Source: Chlamydiota bacterium
Lineage (GTDB): Bacteria; Chlamydiota; Chlamydiia; Chlamydiales; Waddliaceae
DNA: 8,047 nt
Direction of reading: 5' to 3'
Assembly: GCA_011065005.1 (NCBI GenBank)
Contig: JAAKFP010000100.1
Coordinates: 1 to 8,047 of the forward strand
This document shows positions 1 through 6,342 of the stretch, one piece after another. Under the pieces are notes generated by a model. It was not told the DNA's origin. It ran no database searches and saw nothing but the letters and a program-made list of their open reading frames with translations. Position numbers and translations under genes: made by a program. Numbering within the stretch: position 1 is the stretch's first letter; each line of letters begins with the position of its first letter.

Positions 1-34
1 TAACTTATTCAACGGCTAGGTGAATGGGAGTCCT

Positions 35-67
35 GAGCCTATTGCGGGAAATCCGCACGATGGGTTC
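35..67 (+). ncRNA. Group II intron domain V (catalytic hairpin)
   Basis: Domain V is the catalytic metal-binding hairpin of group II introns. The lower stem pairs GAGCCTAT (35-42) with ATGGGTTC (60-67) over 8 pairs, including G-U pairs. A two-base bulge CG (58-59) follows, then an upper stem TGCGG (43-47) with CCGCA (53-57), capped by a GAAA-type loop at 48-52. The catalytic triad AGC is at 36-38. The overall form matches the common bacterial GAGCCGTATGCGG type. Confidence 0.9.
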
Positions 68-73
68 TTAACC

Positions 74-104
74 GGGGGGAGGTCGGGCGACCGGCCTCTC
101 TACC
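74..104 (+). ncRNA. Group II intron domain VI with branch-point A
   Basis: Domain VI carries the bulged adenosine that attacks the 5' splice site. The strand 74-86 pairs with 91-104 in a 13-pair stem (several G-U pairs), closed by the GNRA tetraloop GCGA (87-90). The only unpaired base in the stem is A102, the expected position for the branch point, close to the 3' splice site. The stem was folded by hand; no other fold keeps the stem this regular. Confidence 0.82.
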
Positions 105-147
105 AACCTGTATCTGTGGTTAATTTTTGTAACAAGGCCGAGCTACT

Positions 148-954
148 TCACTTACCCCATTGAAATTCAAAAGTGATGAGATTATCAATTCCGTCACCTC
201 TGAGCTCGATGGATGCCTCTCCACCCGTTACCCACGGTATTGTAGGACCCGTTAGCTGAAACATCTCTCCATTTTCATTGGCTTGTAGGGTATGCACCAA
301 TCGTTCATTTTCAAATTGTGTAATGAGCATGTAACTGCCAAAAGGTTCAAAACCAATACCGCTGACGATGTATTTTTTCCTGTCCGGAGAGGCTATCTCA
401 ACAGAAACGAGATGTCCATTCTTGTCCTTCAACATGATGGGATTCGGAACGATTCTTGTCGCTGCGAAATATCTCCCATCCTTCGAACCCAAAACAAAAT
501 CAATAGGTTCCCCCGGTAGATAATTTGAGAATGATAAAAAGTTGCTTTCTAGCTCTACATAGGTAGTATCCATAGGGGTGATGAGTATCCCATTTCCATT
601 CACAAAAAACGTTTTGTTCGCATTAACTTTCCTTTCATAGTCAATGTGATATAGAATGAACTCCGTTTCCGGGGGATAGTTGTTTGCAATTAAACTGTAA
701 TAACCATGGACATTCGTTGCTTTAAGGTGTAGCTTCGCTGTCTCTTCGTCCATGTCTAAATGTCCTGCAATTTCATGAAGATCTAATTTTCGGTGGCTAA
801 GTGAAATTGGACCAGTGGAATACCCTAAACTCACCTGCTCAGCAACGTCTAATGCTCTTTTCTCGCCAAGGGATAGGGTGATGTTCGAATCTGAATACTT
901 GCCGGCACAACCAGAAAGAAGAAGAAAAGTGAGTAATATCGGAAACTTTTTCAT
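148..954 (-). CDS. Lipoprotein of unknown function
   Basis: The product is a 268-residue lipoprotein whose function I do not recognise. The N-terminus is a lipoprotein signal: MKK, a hydrophobic run at residues 4-13 and a canonical lipobox L-S-G-C with the lipidated cysteine at residue 16. The mature part has no membrane segment and looks like a beta-rich globular domain, rich in short hydrophobic stretches alternating with charged turns. The start is supported by a GAGG ribosome-binding sequence (962-965) seven bases upstream of the ATG. It is the last gene of the minus-strand series and follows the other small lipoprotein gene by 18 bases, so the two are almost certainly co-transcribed. No intrinsic terminator is visible after the stop; the group II intron ends about 40 bases beyond. 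Expected location is the periplasmic face of a membrane or the cell surface. Confidence 0.85.
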   Translation of the reverse strand: MKKFPILLTFLLLSGCAGKYSDSNITLSLGEKRALDVAEQVSLGYSTGPISLSHRKLDLHEIAGHLDMDEETAKLHLKATNVHGYYSLIANNYPPETEFILYHIDYERKVNANKTFFVNGNGILITPMDTTYVELESNFLSFSNYLPGEPIDFVLGSKDGRYFAATRIVPNPIMLKDKNGHLVSVEIASPDRKKYIVSGIGFEPFGSYMLITQFENERLVHTLQANENGEMFQLTGPTIPWVTGGEASIELRGDGIDNLITFEFQWGK

Positions 955-972
955 GTGGACGCCTCAATAGTG

Positions 973-1506
973 TTACAAATGTTTTTCCAGTACGATTTGT
1001 AAAGCCTCATCATAAGGCTCTTCAACATCGTCATAGTAAATAAATTTACCAAACAGGTTATCATAATAACAATAACAGATTTTTCCGTCAGCAAGATAGG
1101 CGTAAGCAATATAAGGGGGTTCTTGGAAATCTCCATCAATGGTTCCAAAACCAATATTAAATTTGAGGTTTTCAATGGTAATAGGGTGTTTTGCCAGTAA
1201 AGGCCTTAGCTCTGCATCGGCATTCACCATATTAAGAAATTCTTCAACACTGAGTACAAATAGCTTTCGCACCTCCGGAATTTTTATTCTCTTTAACGCT
1301 ATATAATGCAATGAAAACTTATCAATGTTATCTGCGTTAGGAGCCCCTGAAGCAACAAGCTCTAGTTGATATCTCTTTTCTTGCTTTTCCGCATGTGATG
1401 AAACAATTCGTTTTACCGGATCTTCCTCTTCTAAGAGCTTCTGAATACTACACGAGAGAGAAAAAAATGCAAAAGCGATAAAAAGAAAGGGAAAATATTT
1501 TTTCAT
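973..1506 (-). CDS. Small lipoprotein, possibly a chlamydial-type family
   Basis: The product is a probable lipoprotein of 177 residues. The frame is open up to an ATG at 1542, but the ATG at 1506 is preferred because it gives a normal signal: MKKYFPFLFIAFAFFSLSC, with charged start, hydrophobic core and cysteine at residue 19. None of the candidate starts has a good ribosome-binding sequence. The lipobox is unusual, with Ser at -3 and Leu at -2, so lipidation is likely but not certain. The mature part begins with a charged, probably helical stretch (EEEDPVKRIV) and has a central VEEFLNMVNADAELRPLL segment. From memory this resembles hypothetical lipoproteins repeated in environmental Chlamydiota genomes; I cannot verify that here, and no biochemical role is known to me. 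It lies 45 bases after the GT92-like gene and 18 before the next lipoprotein, so it is probably in one operon with both. Confidence 0.8.
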   Translation of the reverse strand: MKKYFPFLFIAFAFFSLSCSIQKLLEEEDPVKRIVSSHAEKQEKRYQLELVASGAPNADNIDKFSLHYIALKRIKIPEVRKLFVLSVEEFLNMVNADAELRPLLAKHPITIENLKFNIGFGTIDGDFQEPPYIAYAYLADGKICYCYYDNLFGKFIYYDDVEEPYDEALQIVLEKHL

Positions 1507-1551
1507 AAAAAGCATGTTACTACATTTTTTAATTAAGTACATTCGATTAAG

Positions 1552-2514
1552 TTACTTTTTAAATATGAGCTCTCGAAGTTCCGGTAGGAAACGAAAAATA
1601 GCCTTATCTTCTACAGTATTAAAGGATTGAAAAAAGGCTTGAATTTGTTCTGGAGTGTATTCTCTTCCTTCTAAAATTGCTCTTCGAGGCACTTTGACAT
1701 TGAGGAAATAATCCTCCGTTCTCGTCCAATAGTGGTTCACTCTGATTCTATCGATTTGAATGGGTTGATTAGGTCCTCCTGTACCGCTAGTTGTAATATC
1801 GTGATAGCCACTTTTATAATGTGCGCCGTGAACGCAGTAATGGGAAACCTTATGAGGTTTACAAATAGATTTTACCTGTCGATTCCATGAGTGATCCCAA
1901 GGTGCTTTCCAAGTTAGACATTCTATCATGAGCTTGTTATCAGGAATCGTCTTTACCCAGGAGGTGCCATAGCATTGCCAGAACATCATGATTCCCCCCA
2001 GGGAGGTCTCATGATCAAAATCTATTAAGAACGATTTTAGAGTGGGACGATCTACGGGAATAATAAATTCATCTATGTCAATAACAGCTAGCCATCTTGT
2101 GTGGCCTATACACAATTCAATACAGTGATTAAATGCTTGTTCTTGATAAGGCGTCCAGTCTGTGCCTTCTGGGCTTGGCCAATCGATAAGGTCAACAAGG
2201 CCCTTTTTAATGTAAGGTTGGAGGACTTCCAGGTAATTGTCACAGCTGTTATTGTTGTATAAATAAAAGTGCTCAATCCCTATCAGTCGATGATATTCGA
2301 TCCATTCTTTGAGGTAATCACCCTCATCTTTGAAAAATGCACAGATAGATACATAGTACTCGCAGCTATTTTCATCGATGCCTTCCACTACATTATTTAT
2401 TGATACTATGGAGTCCTCAAAGGTATCAGGAGTGCTTGTTGCTTGAATGAAGTCGAAGTAAAAAAAAGTTAAGAAAAACAAAAGGAAAACAGTTGTTTCT
2501 TTAGCTTTTTTCAT
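1552..2514 (-). CDS. Exported or anchored glycosyltransferase, family 92 type
   Basis: A 320-residue protein of the glycosyltransferase 92 / DUF23-like group (GT-A fold). Residues 59-80 (AFFKDEGDYLKEWIEYHRLIGI) are the family's N-terminal block, which leads into HFYLYNNNS. Residues 144-151 (VIDIDEFI) hold the D-x-D motif (D146, D148) expected to bind metal and the nucleotide sugar. Residues 258-270 (RVNHYWTRTEDYF) match the family's C-terminal HYW block. Residues 8-25 are strongly hydrophobic and end in QA-TST, a plausible signal peptidase site, so the enzyme is either secreted or membrane-anchored. That is odd for a sugar-nucleotide-dependent enzyme. Donor and acceptor cannot be inferred. 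A GGA lies seven bases before the ATG. The upstream gap contains the displaced end of the Wzy/WaaL gene and MITE copy A; without the insertion the gap would be about 30 bases, so it was probably co-transcribed with the polysaccharide genes. Confidence 0.85.
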   Translation of the reverse strand: MKKAKETTVFLLFFLTFFYFDFIQATSTPDTFEDSIVSINNVVEGIDENSCEYYVSICAFFKDEGDYLKEWIEYHRLIGIEHFYLYNNNSCDNYLEVLQPYIKKGLVDLIDWPSPEGTDWTPYQEQAFNHCIELCIGHTRWLAVIDIDEFIIPVDRPTLKSFLIDFDHETSLGGIMMFWQCYGTSWVKTIPDNKLMIECLTWKAPWDHSWNRQVKSICKPHKVSHYCVHGAHYKSGYHDITTSGTGGPNQPIQIDRIRVNHYWTRTEDYFLNVKVPRRAILEGREYTPEQIQAFFQSFNTVEDKAIFRFLPELRELIFKK

Positions 2515-2544
2515 GATATTTCCAAAAAATAATTTAATAAGTGT

Positions 2545-2606
2545 TTAAATTACCACCAAAGGATAGATGTTGTAAACTAAACTTTGCAAAATTTTTGGAC
2601 GAAGAA
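2545..2606 (-). pseudogene. Displaced original 3' end of the Wzy/WaaL-like gene
   Basis: If MITE copy A and one copy of its 8-bp flanking repeat are removed, the reading frame of the membrane protein continues from its Asp-Val-His (residues 401-403) into this segment. It reads LLRPKILQSLVYNIYPLVVI and stops at a TAA at 2545-2547. This is the likely original C-terminus, now cut off from the gene. The frame match was reconstructed by hand. Twenty open codons can occur by chance, so the evidence is the combination of an exact target duplication, a kept frame and a stop 30 bases before the next gene, a spacing that fits the rest of the operon. Confidence 0.65.
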
Positions 2607-2614
2607 GATGTACA
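2607..2614. repeat. Target-site duplication, left copy (MITE A)
   Basis: GATGTACA directly precedes the first base of MITE copy A and is repeated exactly on its other side. Eight bases is the duplication length made by IS66-family transposases. Confidence 0.85.
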
Positions 2615-2748
2615 GTAACCGTTTTCCTCTATTTGTTAACCGCGAAGAAAGCGAAGAATACGCGAAGATTATTCTATTAATTAACAAAAAAAACTTCGCG
2701 TTTTCTTCGCTTTCTTCGCGGTCATTAAGTGGGGGTCTGAACGCTTAC
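2615..2748. mobile_element. MITE copy A, IS66-like ends, inserted in a gene
   Basis: This is a 134-bp non-autonomous element. The left end starts GTAACCGTTTTCC; the right end, read inward on the other strand, starts GTAAGCGTTCAGACC. The core is a pair of inverted arms, 2639-2667 and 2694-2722, that pair at 28 of 29 positions around a 26-base AT-rich centre. The arms are made of 9-base units of the type CGCGAAGAA/AGCGAAGAA. GTAA ends plus an 8-bp duplication match the IS66 family, so a transposase of that family acting in trans is the likely mover. The element has no coding capacity of its own but supplies the last 21 codons and stop of the membrane protein gene. The stem has no T-run after it on either strand, so it is not a classical terminator, though in mRNA it would form a very stable hairpin. 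Confidence 0.85.
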
Positions 2749-3958
2749 GATGTACATCTGTCAAGATAAAGAGGGTGTAGATGATACCGCTTTGCAGCGA
2801 GATGAGGAAAGGATTTGTAAAGCCGGAAAGCAACCAAAAAACAAAAAGGATACAATATGCGAACCTTTCTCTCGTAAAGGGGGGTGCAGCTAGTTTTATG
2901 AAAATGAAAGCTAACGGCAAAATGAGTATTGTTAATCCGACTATGCCAAACTGCATCAAGAAAGCCACCCACTGCACTTCGTAGGAATGTAAATTGTTCC
3001 TGTCTCGAATATAGTCTTTAGCATACCCTCCAAGACCTTGCCCTAGATATGGAGATTTCTCGGATTCTCGTAGCAGGGCATCAACTTGTTCAAAACGTGT
3101 TTGGTCGGAAAGGAAGTTATCTATGCTAGTAAATCTGTGATGGATGGATGTGGCTACGTTATCAACACCAATAAAAAGGATAAGAAACGTTATTATCGTT
3201 GTGATCACTGTCAATGCTCGTACTAAACGGGGAAGAGTAAGTGTGAACAGGTGTAAACAAATGCTAAGAGCGTAAATGAAAAGAAGAAATCTCGAGAATG
3301 TTAAGAAGTTTGATATAAGGCTTATAACAATATAGGTGTATTTGAATCGTTTAGATATCTTTAATCCTAGTCGATCGGATTGCAAAAGAAACAGCAGCAA
3401 GAAGGGTGTGGAAATATCCACAGAGCTTTGGAGTCGTTGTACTCCTTCGAAGATCGTCATGCTTTGAATTAAGATTCCCGAATCATGTAGGAAATTCCAA
3501 ATATCAATAATCCCGAAAAGATGTAAGAAGACAAGGACAACTTTTCCTGTGCAGTAAATGAAGTTTGAGTAAATAACTATTTTGAATACGGACTGTGCGT
3601 TAATCTGTCTTTCATGTAAGTAGAATAAGGTTAGTAAAGGCGGGATAAAGGTAATGATAAATAGCTTCATCTGATCCAGCTGAGAAGACATTTTGTTCGT
3701 GTCGTTGTCTAGACCTATTAAGAGCCAAATAATTAAGAAAGAAAGAAAGAAGAGAGCGAAAGAAAAAATTCTGAGTTGTTTTTCATGAAAACGATGTTGT
3801 TTAAGGGCAAAAATGCCCGCAAAAAACATACTGGCAAGGAAAGTAAGGCTTTTGGGGGTCAAGATCCCATGGTGGGCATCAGAGGGCATAACCAATCCAA
3901 CTATAAGCATTAAGAAATATGGCCATAAGTGAATTTTTTTAGGGAATGTAATACTCAA
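2681..3958 (-). CDS. O-antigen ligase/polymerase-like membrane protein, altered C-terminus
   Basis: A 425-residue inner-membrane protein of the Wzy_C (O-antigen ligase WaaL / polymerase Wzy) superfamily. About 10-12 hydrophobic segments are visible, for example residues 12-24, 37-52, 63-82, 98-113, 125-149, 207-241, 247-265, 331-356, 366-381 and 388-400. Between the segments ending near 265 and starting near 331 is the large loop typical of the family, with SPYLGQGLGGYAKDY (302-316) and NLHSYEVQW (322-330). The Gly-x-Gly and His-Ser residues there are family hallmarks. It should transfer or polymerise lipid-linked glycans at the periplasmic face; ligase and polymerase cannot be told apart by eye. 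The start is TTG, overlapping the TGA of the upstream GT2 gene by two bases (TTGA), with AAAGG about ten bases upstream; the next ATG would delete the first membrane segment. Residues 405-425 are encoded by MITE copy A, giving a basic tail (AKKAKKTRS). Confidence 0.85.
   Translation of the reverse strand: MSITFPKKIHLWPYFLMLIVGLVMPSDAHHGILTPKSLTFLASMFFAGIFALKQHRFHEKQLRIFSFALFFLSFLIIWLLIGLDNDTNKMSSQLDQMKLFIITFIPPLLTLFYLHERQINAQSVFKIVIYSNFIYCTGKVVLVFLHLFGIIDIWNFLHDSGILIQSMTIFEGVQRLQSSVDISTPFLLLFLLQSDRLGLKISKRFKYTYIVISLISNFLTFSRFLLFIYALSICLHLFTLTLPRLVRALTVITTIITFLILFIGVDNVATSIHHRFTSIDNFLSDQTRFEQVDALLRESEKSPYLGQGLGGYAKDYIRDRNNLHSYEVQWVAFLMQFGIVGLTILILPLAFIFIKLAAPPFTRERFAYCILFVFWLLSGFTNPFLISLQSGIIYTLFILTDVHRKRSDPHLMTAKKAKKTRSFFC
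2749..2756. repeat. Target-site duplication, right copy (MITE A)
   Basis: This is the second exact copy of GATGTACA, immediately after the TTAC end of the element. It lies inside the coding sequence of the Wzy/WaaL-like gene, covering codons around Val402-His403. Confidence 0.85.
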
Positions 3959-4806
3959 AGATCAAAAACCTTTACCGCAAATAATTTCATTAATGAATAT
4001 AGCATGCCTATGGGAGATAAATTCCGCGCATGAATTTTCAGCTCGTTTTTGGCAGAATATAACCGCATAATTCGAGGTGCTTTGCCTCGATCTCGATGCC
4101 AACCCCGGCAATGGTAGGCCAATAGCTGGGGAACGAACATAAGTTTCCACCCTTTCTTTCGCAGTCTTAATGAAAGGTCGATATCTTCTTTGTACATAAA
4201 AAAGGTGTTGTCAAAGATTTCCGCTTCTCTAATTTCTACTTCATCAAGAGCTGTTTTCCTGCAAAAAAACACTGCGCCACAAATAGCCGGAATATCTTCC
4301 TCTTTGATATAGAGATTAGCGTTGAATTTCTCTCCTTGAGCGCGATCATACCATTTTCCATACCAAGAATGGAATATCCCTGTTGAATCATACTTTCCGG
4401 TTGGTTGATCCAGGTCAATATCATACCCAAGAGTGGTTCCCGTGATTGCACCACAACATTGGTTTAAGGGATTTTCCATGTATGCAATAGAATTTTCTAA
4501 GAAATCCGGATTGGGAAAAGCATCTGGGTTGAGGAAAAAAACATAATCGGCCGAAGGATGGAGTTTTTCCATGCCCAGGTTGTTTCCTTTGCAGAACCCA
4601 ATGTCTTTTTCTCCTAGAATAATTTTGACATTCGCCTCTTTCTGGTATTTACCTAGATAGTTTGGGTTTTTGGAACCACTGTCAACAATAATTATCTCAT
4701 CAGCTTGTCGTGTCTGGTTTTTTAAGCACTTCATCGCTTTTGGAATATGTTTTTCACCGTTATGGGTGACAATGATAACAGAACAGAGAGGTTGATTTAT
4801 TTTCAT
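3955..4806 (-). CDS. Family 2 glycosyltransferase (rhamnosyltransferase-like)
   Basis: A 283-residue soluble GT2 enzyme with the GT-A fold, of the WbbL/rhamnosyltransferase-like type, acting on the cytoplasmic side to add a sugar to a growing glycan. Nucleotide-binding motifs are VTHNG (13-17) and VDSGS (41-45), followed by GFCKGNN (70-76). LNPDA (92-96) replaces the usual D-x-D, as is common in this subgroup. GAVFFCRK (177-184) and MYKEDIDLSLRLRKKGW (204-220) form the acceptor side; the E-D pair at 207-208 probably contains the catalytic base. The C-terminal 40 residues are amphipathic and may touch the membrane. The sugar specificity cannot be read from the sequence. The ATG follows the stop of the GT4 gene by one base and has no Shine-Dalgarno sequence, so translation is probably coupled. 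Its stop overlaps the TTG of the membrane protein gene. Confidence 0.9.
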   Translation of the reverse strand: MKINQPLCSVIIVTHNGEKHIPKAMKCLKNQTRQADEIIIVDSGSKNPNYLGKYQKEANVKIILGEKDIGFCKGNNLGMEKLHPSADYVFFLNPDAFPNPDFLENSIAYMENPLNQCCGAITGTTLGYDIDLDQPTGKYDSTGIFHSWYGKWYDRAQGEKFNANLYIKEEDIPAICGAVFFCRKTALDEVEIREAEIFDNTFFMYKEDIDLSLRLRKKGWKLMFVPQLLAYHCRGWHRDRGKAPRIMRLYSAKNELKIHARNLSPIGMLYSLMKLFAVKVFDL

Positions 4807-4807
4807 T

Positions 4808-6103
4808 CTAAAGGAGTTTTGAAATTTTTAAAAATTGTGATGCTAATTCTTTTCGACTATACCGTTCGAGGATACTTGACGGGATTGTTGTTGGTTGTTT
4901 TGACGTGTTTTGCAGGTGATCGATTAAGTACGATTCTATTTCCTCGGTAGTCGTTAAAGTTACACCAGTTTTGGATTCATGAATTAGTTGCTGGATGCTT
5001 TGATGGTTTTTTTCTCCAACACAAAGGATAGGCGTTTTTGAATAAAGGTATTCAAAAACTTTTCCAGTGTTAATCCCATCAACAGTGGAGTCGTTCCAGG
5101 GGAAAAACAGTACAGCATGGGCATCCCGTTGCATTCTTAAAGAAACTTCGCGGTTGACAAAACCTAATGTCTTCACCCATTTTTCAATTTGATACTGGTT
5201 AATGAGTCGTTCTAAGGTTTGCTGCTCCGGCCCTACGAATATCACTTCTAGTTTTTCCAAAAGGTTCTGATTTTTTGGATCTTGTTTCATCTTCGCAATA
5301 GTTTTAAAAAAGGGCTCAGGGTTCTGGTTGCGAAGGAAAAGTGATCCAGTGTAAATGATTCGAAATTTGCCATCATCAAGAAATATGGGGATTTTAGGGA
5401 TGTTTTCTAAGTCCTCTGGATCAAAGCCGTTTTCGATTACATGTACTTTTTCGGAACCGTATTTTGCTTTGAAAGTGTTAGAGTAGGGTGTGCTCACTGT
5501 CGTAATAGCGTCAGCGCTTTTCATAAGTTTTTTCTCCCAGATCTTCTCTACCAAAGTAAAAGGGAAAAGCCCTGGAAAAATATGGTTGTCGCTCCATCGA
5601 TCGCGAAAATCTGCGACCCATTTCTTTGCGAATCCAGATTTTTTGAGTTTTTCTGCTACAATATGCACCGTATAGGGTCCCGAAGAACTAACAACAAGAT
5701 CCCAGTTTCCTTTTTCTCGAATTTTTCGAAATGCAGGTCGCGTCCAAAAGTGAGTGATGTCGGGCATTCGACATGCATGAAAAATCCCTTTTTTTCTTCT
5801 TAACGTTTGGAGAAAATTTATTTGAGGAGTATTACCTTTCTTTTCTGGGTTATTTTCATCCTTTTTTGAAGTAGCTTGACACCTATTTTTGAGAGAGTGA
5901 AACAAGCTTGGCAGGGGAACCTCTATCAACTCAAAACCGGGGTTGGGTAGGTTGAGTGCTAAGGTAGGGTCTTGCTGTTTTTGGGTCGTTAGGACGGTAA
6001 CATCGTGACCCTCAAGAGTCCAGTATTTGGCCCAGGAATAGGGACGCAAAGAAGCAATAGAATTCAGAGGGGGAAAGAAAGTGGAAATAATCAGAATACG
6101 CAT
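4808..6103 (-). CDS. Family 4 glycosyltransferase
   Basis: A 431-residue GT-B fold glycosyltransferase of family GT4, cytoplasmic or peripheral to the inner membrane. The N-terminal domain starts MRILIISTFFPP and goes on to ASLRPYSWAKYWTLEGHDVTVLTT, a typical acceptor-domain opening. ADFRDRWSDN lies near residue 170. The donor domain has VIENGFD, then IIYTGSL, VIFVGPE and LGFVNR. It also has GINTGKVFEYLYSKTPIL, which holds the position of the family's E-x7-E region in reduced form. A TTG two codons upstream (6109) keeps the frame open, but ATG at 6103 is preferred: it gives the classic MRILIIS start, with AGAG a few bases before it. This is the first gene of the polysaccharide unit; MITE copy B lies just upstream, so the promoter must sit in or near the 38 bases between, or within or beyond the element. 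Donor sugar is unknown. Confidence 0.9.
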   Translation of the reverse strand: MRILIISTFFPPLNSIASLRPYSWAKYWTLEGHDVTVLTTQKQQDPTLALNLPNPGFELIEVPLPSLFHSLKNRCQATSKKDENNPEKKGNTPQINFLQTLRRKKGIFHACRMPDITHFWTRPAFRKIREKGNWDLVVSSSGPYTVHIVAEKLKKSGFAKKWVADFRDRWSDNHIFPGLFPFTLVEKIWEKKLMKSADAITTVSTPYSNTFKAKYGSEKVHVIENGFDPEDLENIPKIPIFLDDGKFRIIYTGSLFLRNQNPEPFFKTIAKMKQDPKNQNLLEKLEVIFVGPEQQTLERLINQYQIEKWVKTLGFVNREVSLRMQRDAHAVLFFPWNDSTVDGINTGKVFEYLYSKTPILCVGEKNHQSIQQLIHESKTGVTLTTTEEIESYLIDHLQNTSKQPTTIPSSILERYSRKELASQFLKISKLL

Positions 6104-6141
6104 ATGCAACTCTAACTAACTATATTTCTACGGCTTATGTC

Positions 6142-6284
6142 GTAACTGCTCACCTCTATCTGTTGACCGCGAAGGTCACGAAGGAAGCGAAGAACACGCG
6201 AAGATTATTCTAGTAAAAAACTTCGCGTTTTCTTCGCTTCCTTCGCGACCTTCGCGGTTATTAAATAGGAGTCTAAACGCTTAC
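6142..6284. mobile_element. MITE copy B, IS66-like ends, intergenic
   Basis: A 143-bp element of the same family and orientation as copy A. The left end starts GTAACTGCTCACCTCTATC; the right end, read inward on the other strand, starts GTAAGCGTTTAGACTCC. The core arms 6166-6203 and 6221-6258 pair at 36 of 38 positions around a 17-base centre. The arms hold one more 9-base unit than in copy A. The flanks CTTATGTC (6134-6141) and TTTATGCC (6285-6292) agree at 6 of 8 bases, as expected of an old 8-bp target duplication. It fills most of the 239-base gap between the nicotinamide-nucleotide repair gene and the glycosyltransferase unit, so it may separate their transcription or carry promoter parts. 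No coding sequence is present. Confidence 0.8.
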
Positions 6285-6342
6285 TTTATGCCTCTTCAAT
6301 AGCAATCATCTTACTCTAGGGAAAGGGTATTTTTCAAGGAGA

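Larger units (their letters stand above)
1..107 (+). mobile_element. Group II intron, 3' end only (domains V and VI)
   Basis: This is the 3' end of a self-splicing, usually mobile, group II intron; the rest lies left of the window. The sequence shows a 33-base domain V hairpin, a short linker TTAACC and a domain VI hairpin with a single bulged A. A TAA at 1-3 may be the stop of the intron-encoded reverse transcriptase, but too little is present to judge. The 3' splice site is probably after the AC at 106-107, although an end as late as 113 cannot be excluded. The intron points against the neighbouring minus-strand lipoprotein gene and ends about 40 bases beyond its stop codon. The AGC triad in domain V argues for a IIA/IIB-type rather than a IIC-type intron. 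Confidence rests on secondary structure, which fits closely. Confidence 0.88.

Noticed and set aside
973..1542. Longer start (ATG at 1542) for the small lipoprotein
   Set aside because: It would put 12 extra residues before a standard MKK-type lipoprotein signal and has no ribosome-binding sequence in front.
2547..2576. Promoter for the GT92-like gene (TTTACA, 18 bases, TAATTT on the minus strand)
   Set aside because: The match is modest, the region is AT-rich, and the segment is better explained as the former coding end of the upstream membrane protein gene. It might still act as a promoter now, but the sequence alone does not support it.
2639..2722. Intrinsic terminator
   Set aside because: The stem is very strong, but neither side is followed by a T-run, and the arms are those of a mobile repeat found again at 6166-6258.
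2584..2769. Plus-strand open frame of 61 codons
   Set aside because: It runs across MITE copy A and antisense to the membrane protein gene; the repeat creates the open frame. The other plus-strand frames in the window are likewise antisense shadows of the clear minus-strand genes.
6119..6124. Promoter -10 box TATAGT before the GT4 gene
   Set aside because: No acceptable -35 hexamer lies 16-18 bases upstream (that position falls on the MITE end), and the resulting leader would be only about nine bases.
6166..6258. CRISPR array or tandem repeat gene
   Set aside because: The 9-base units are arranged as two inverted arms, with no spacers of constant length and no leader; the boundaries are transposon-like.
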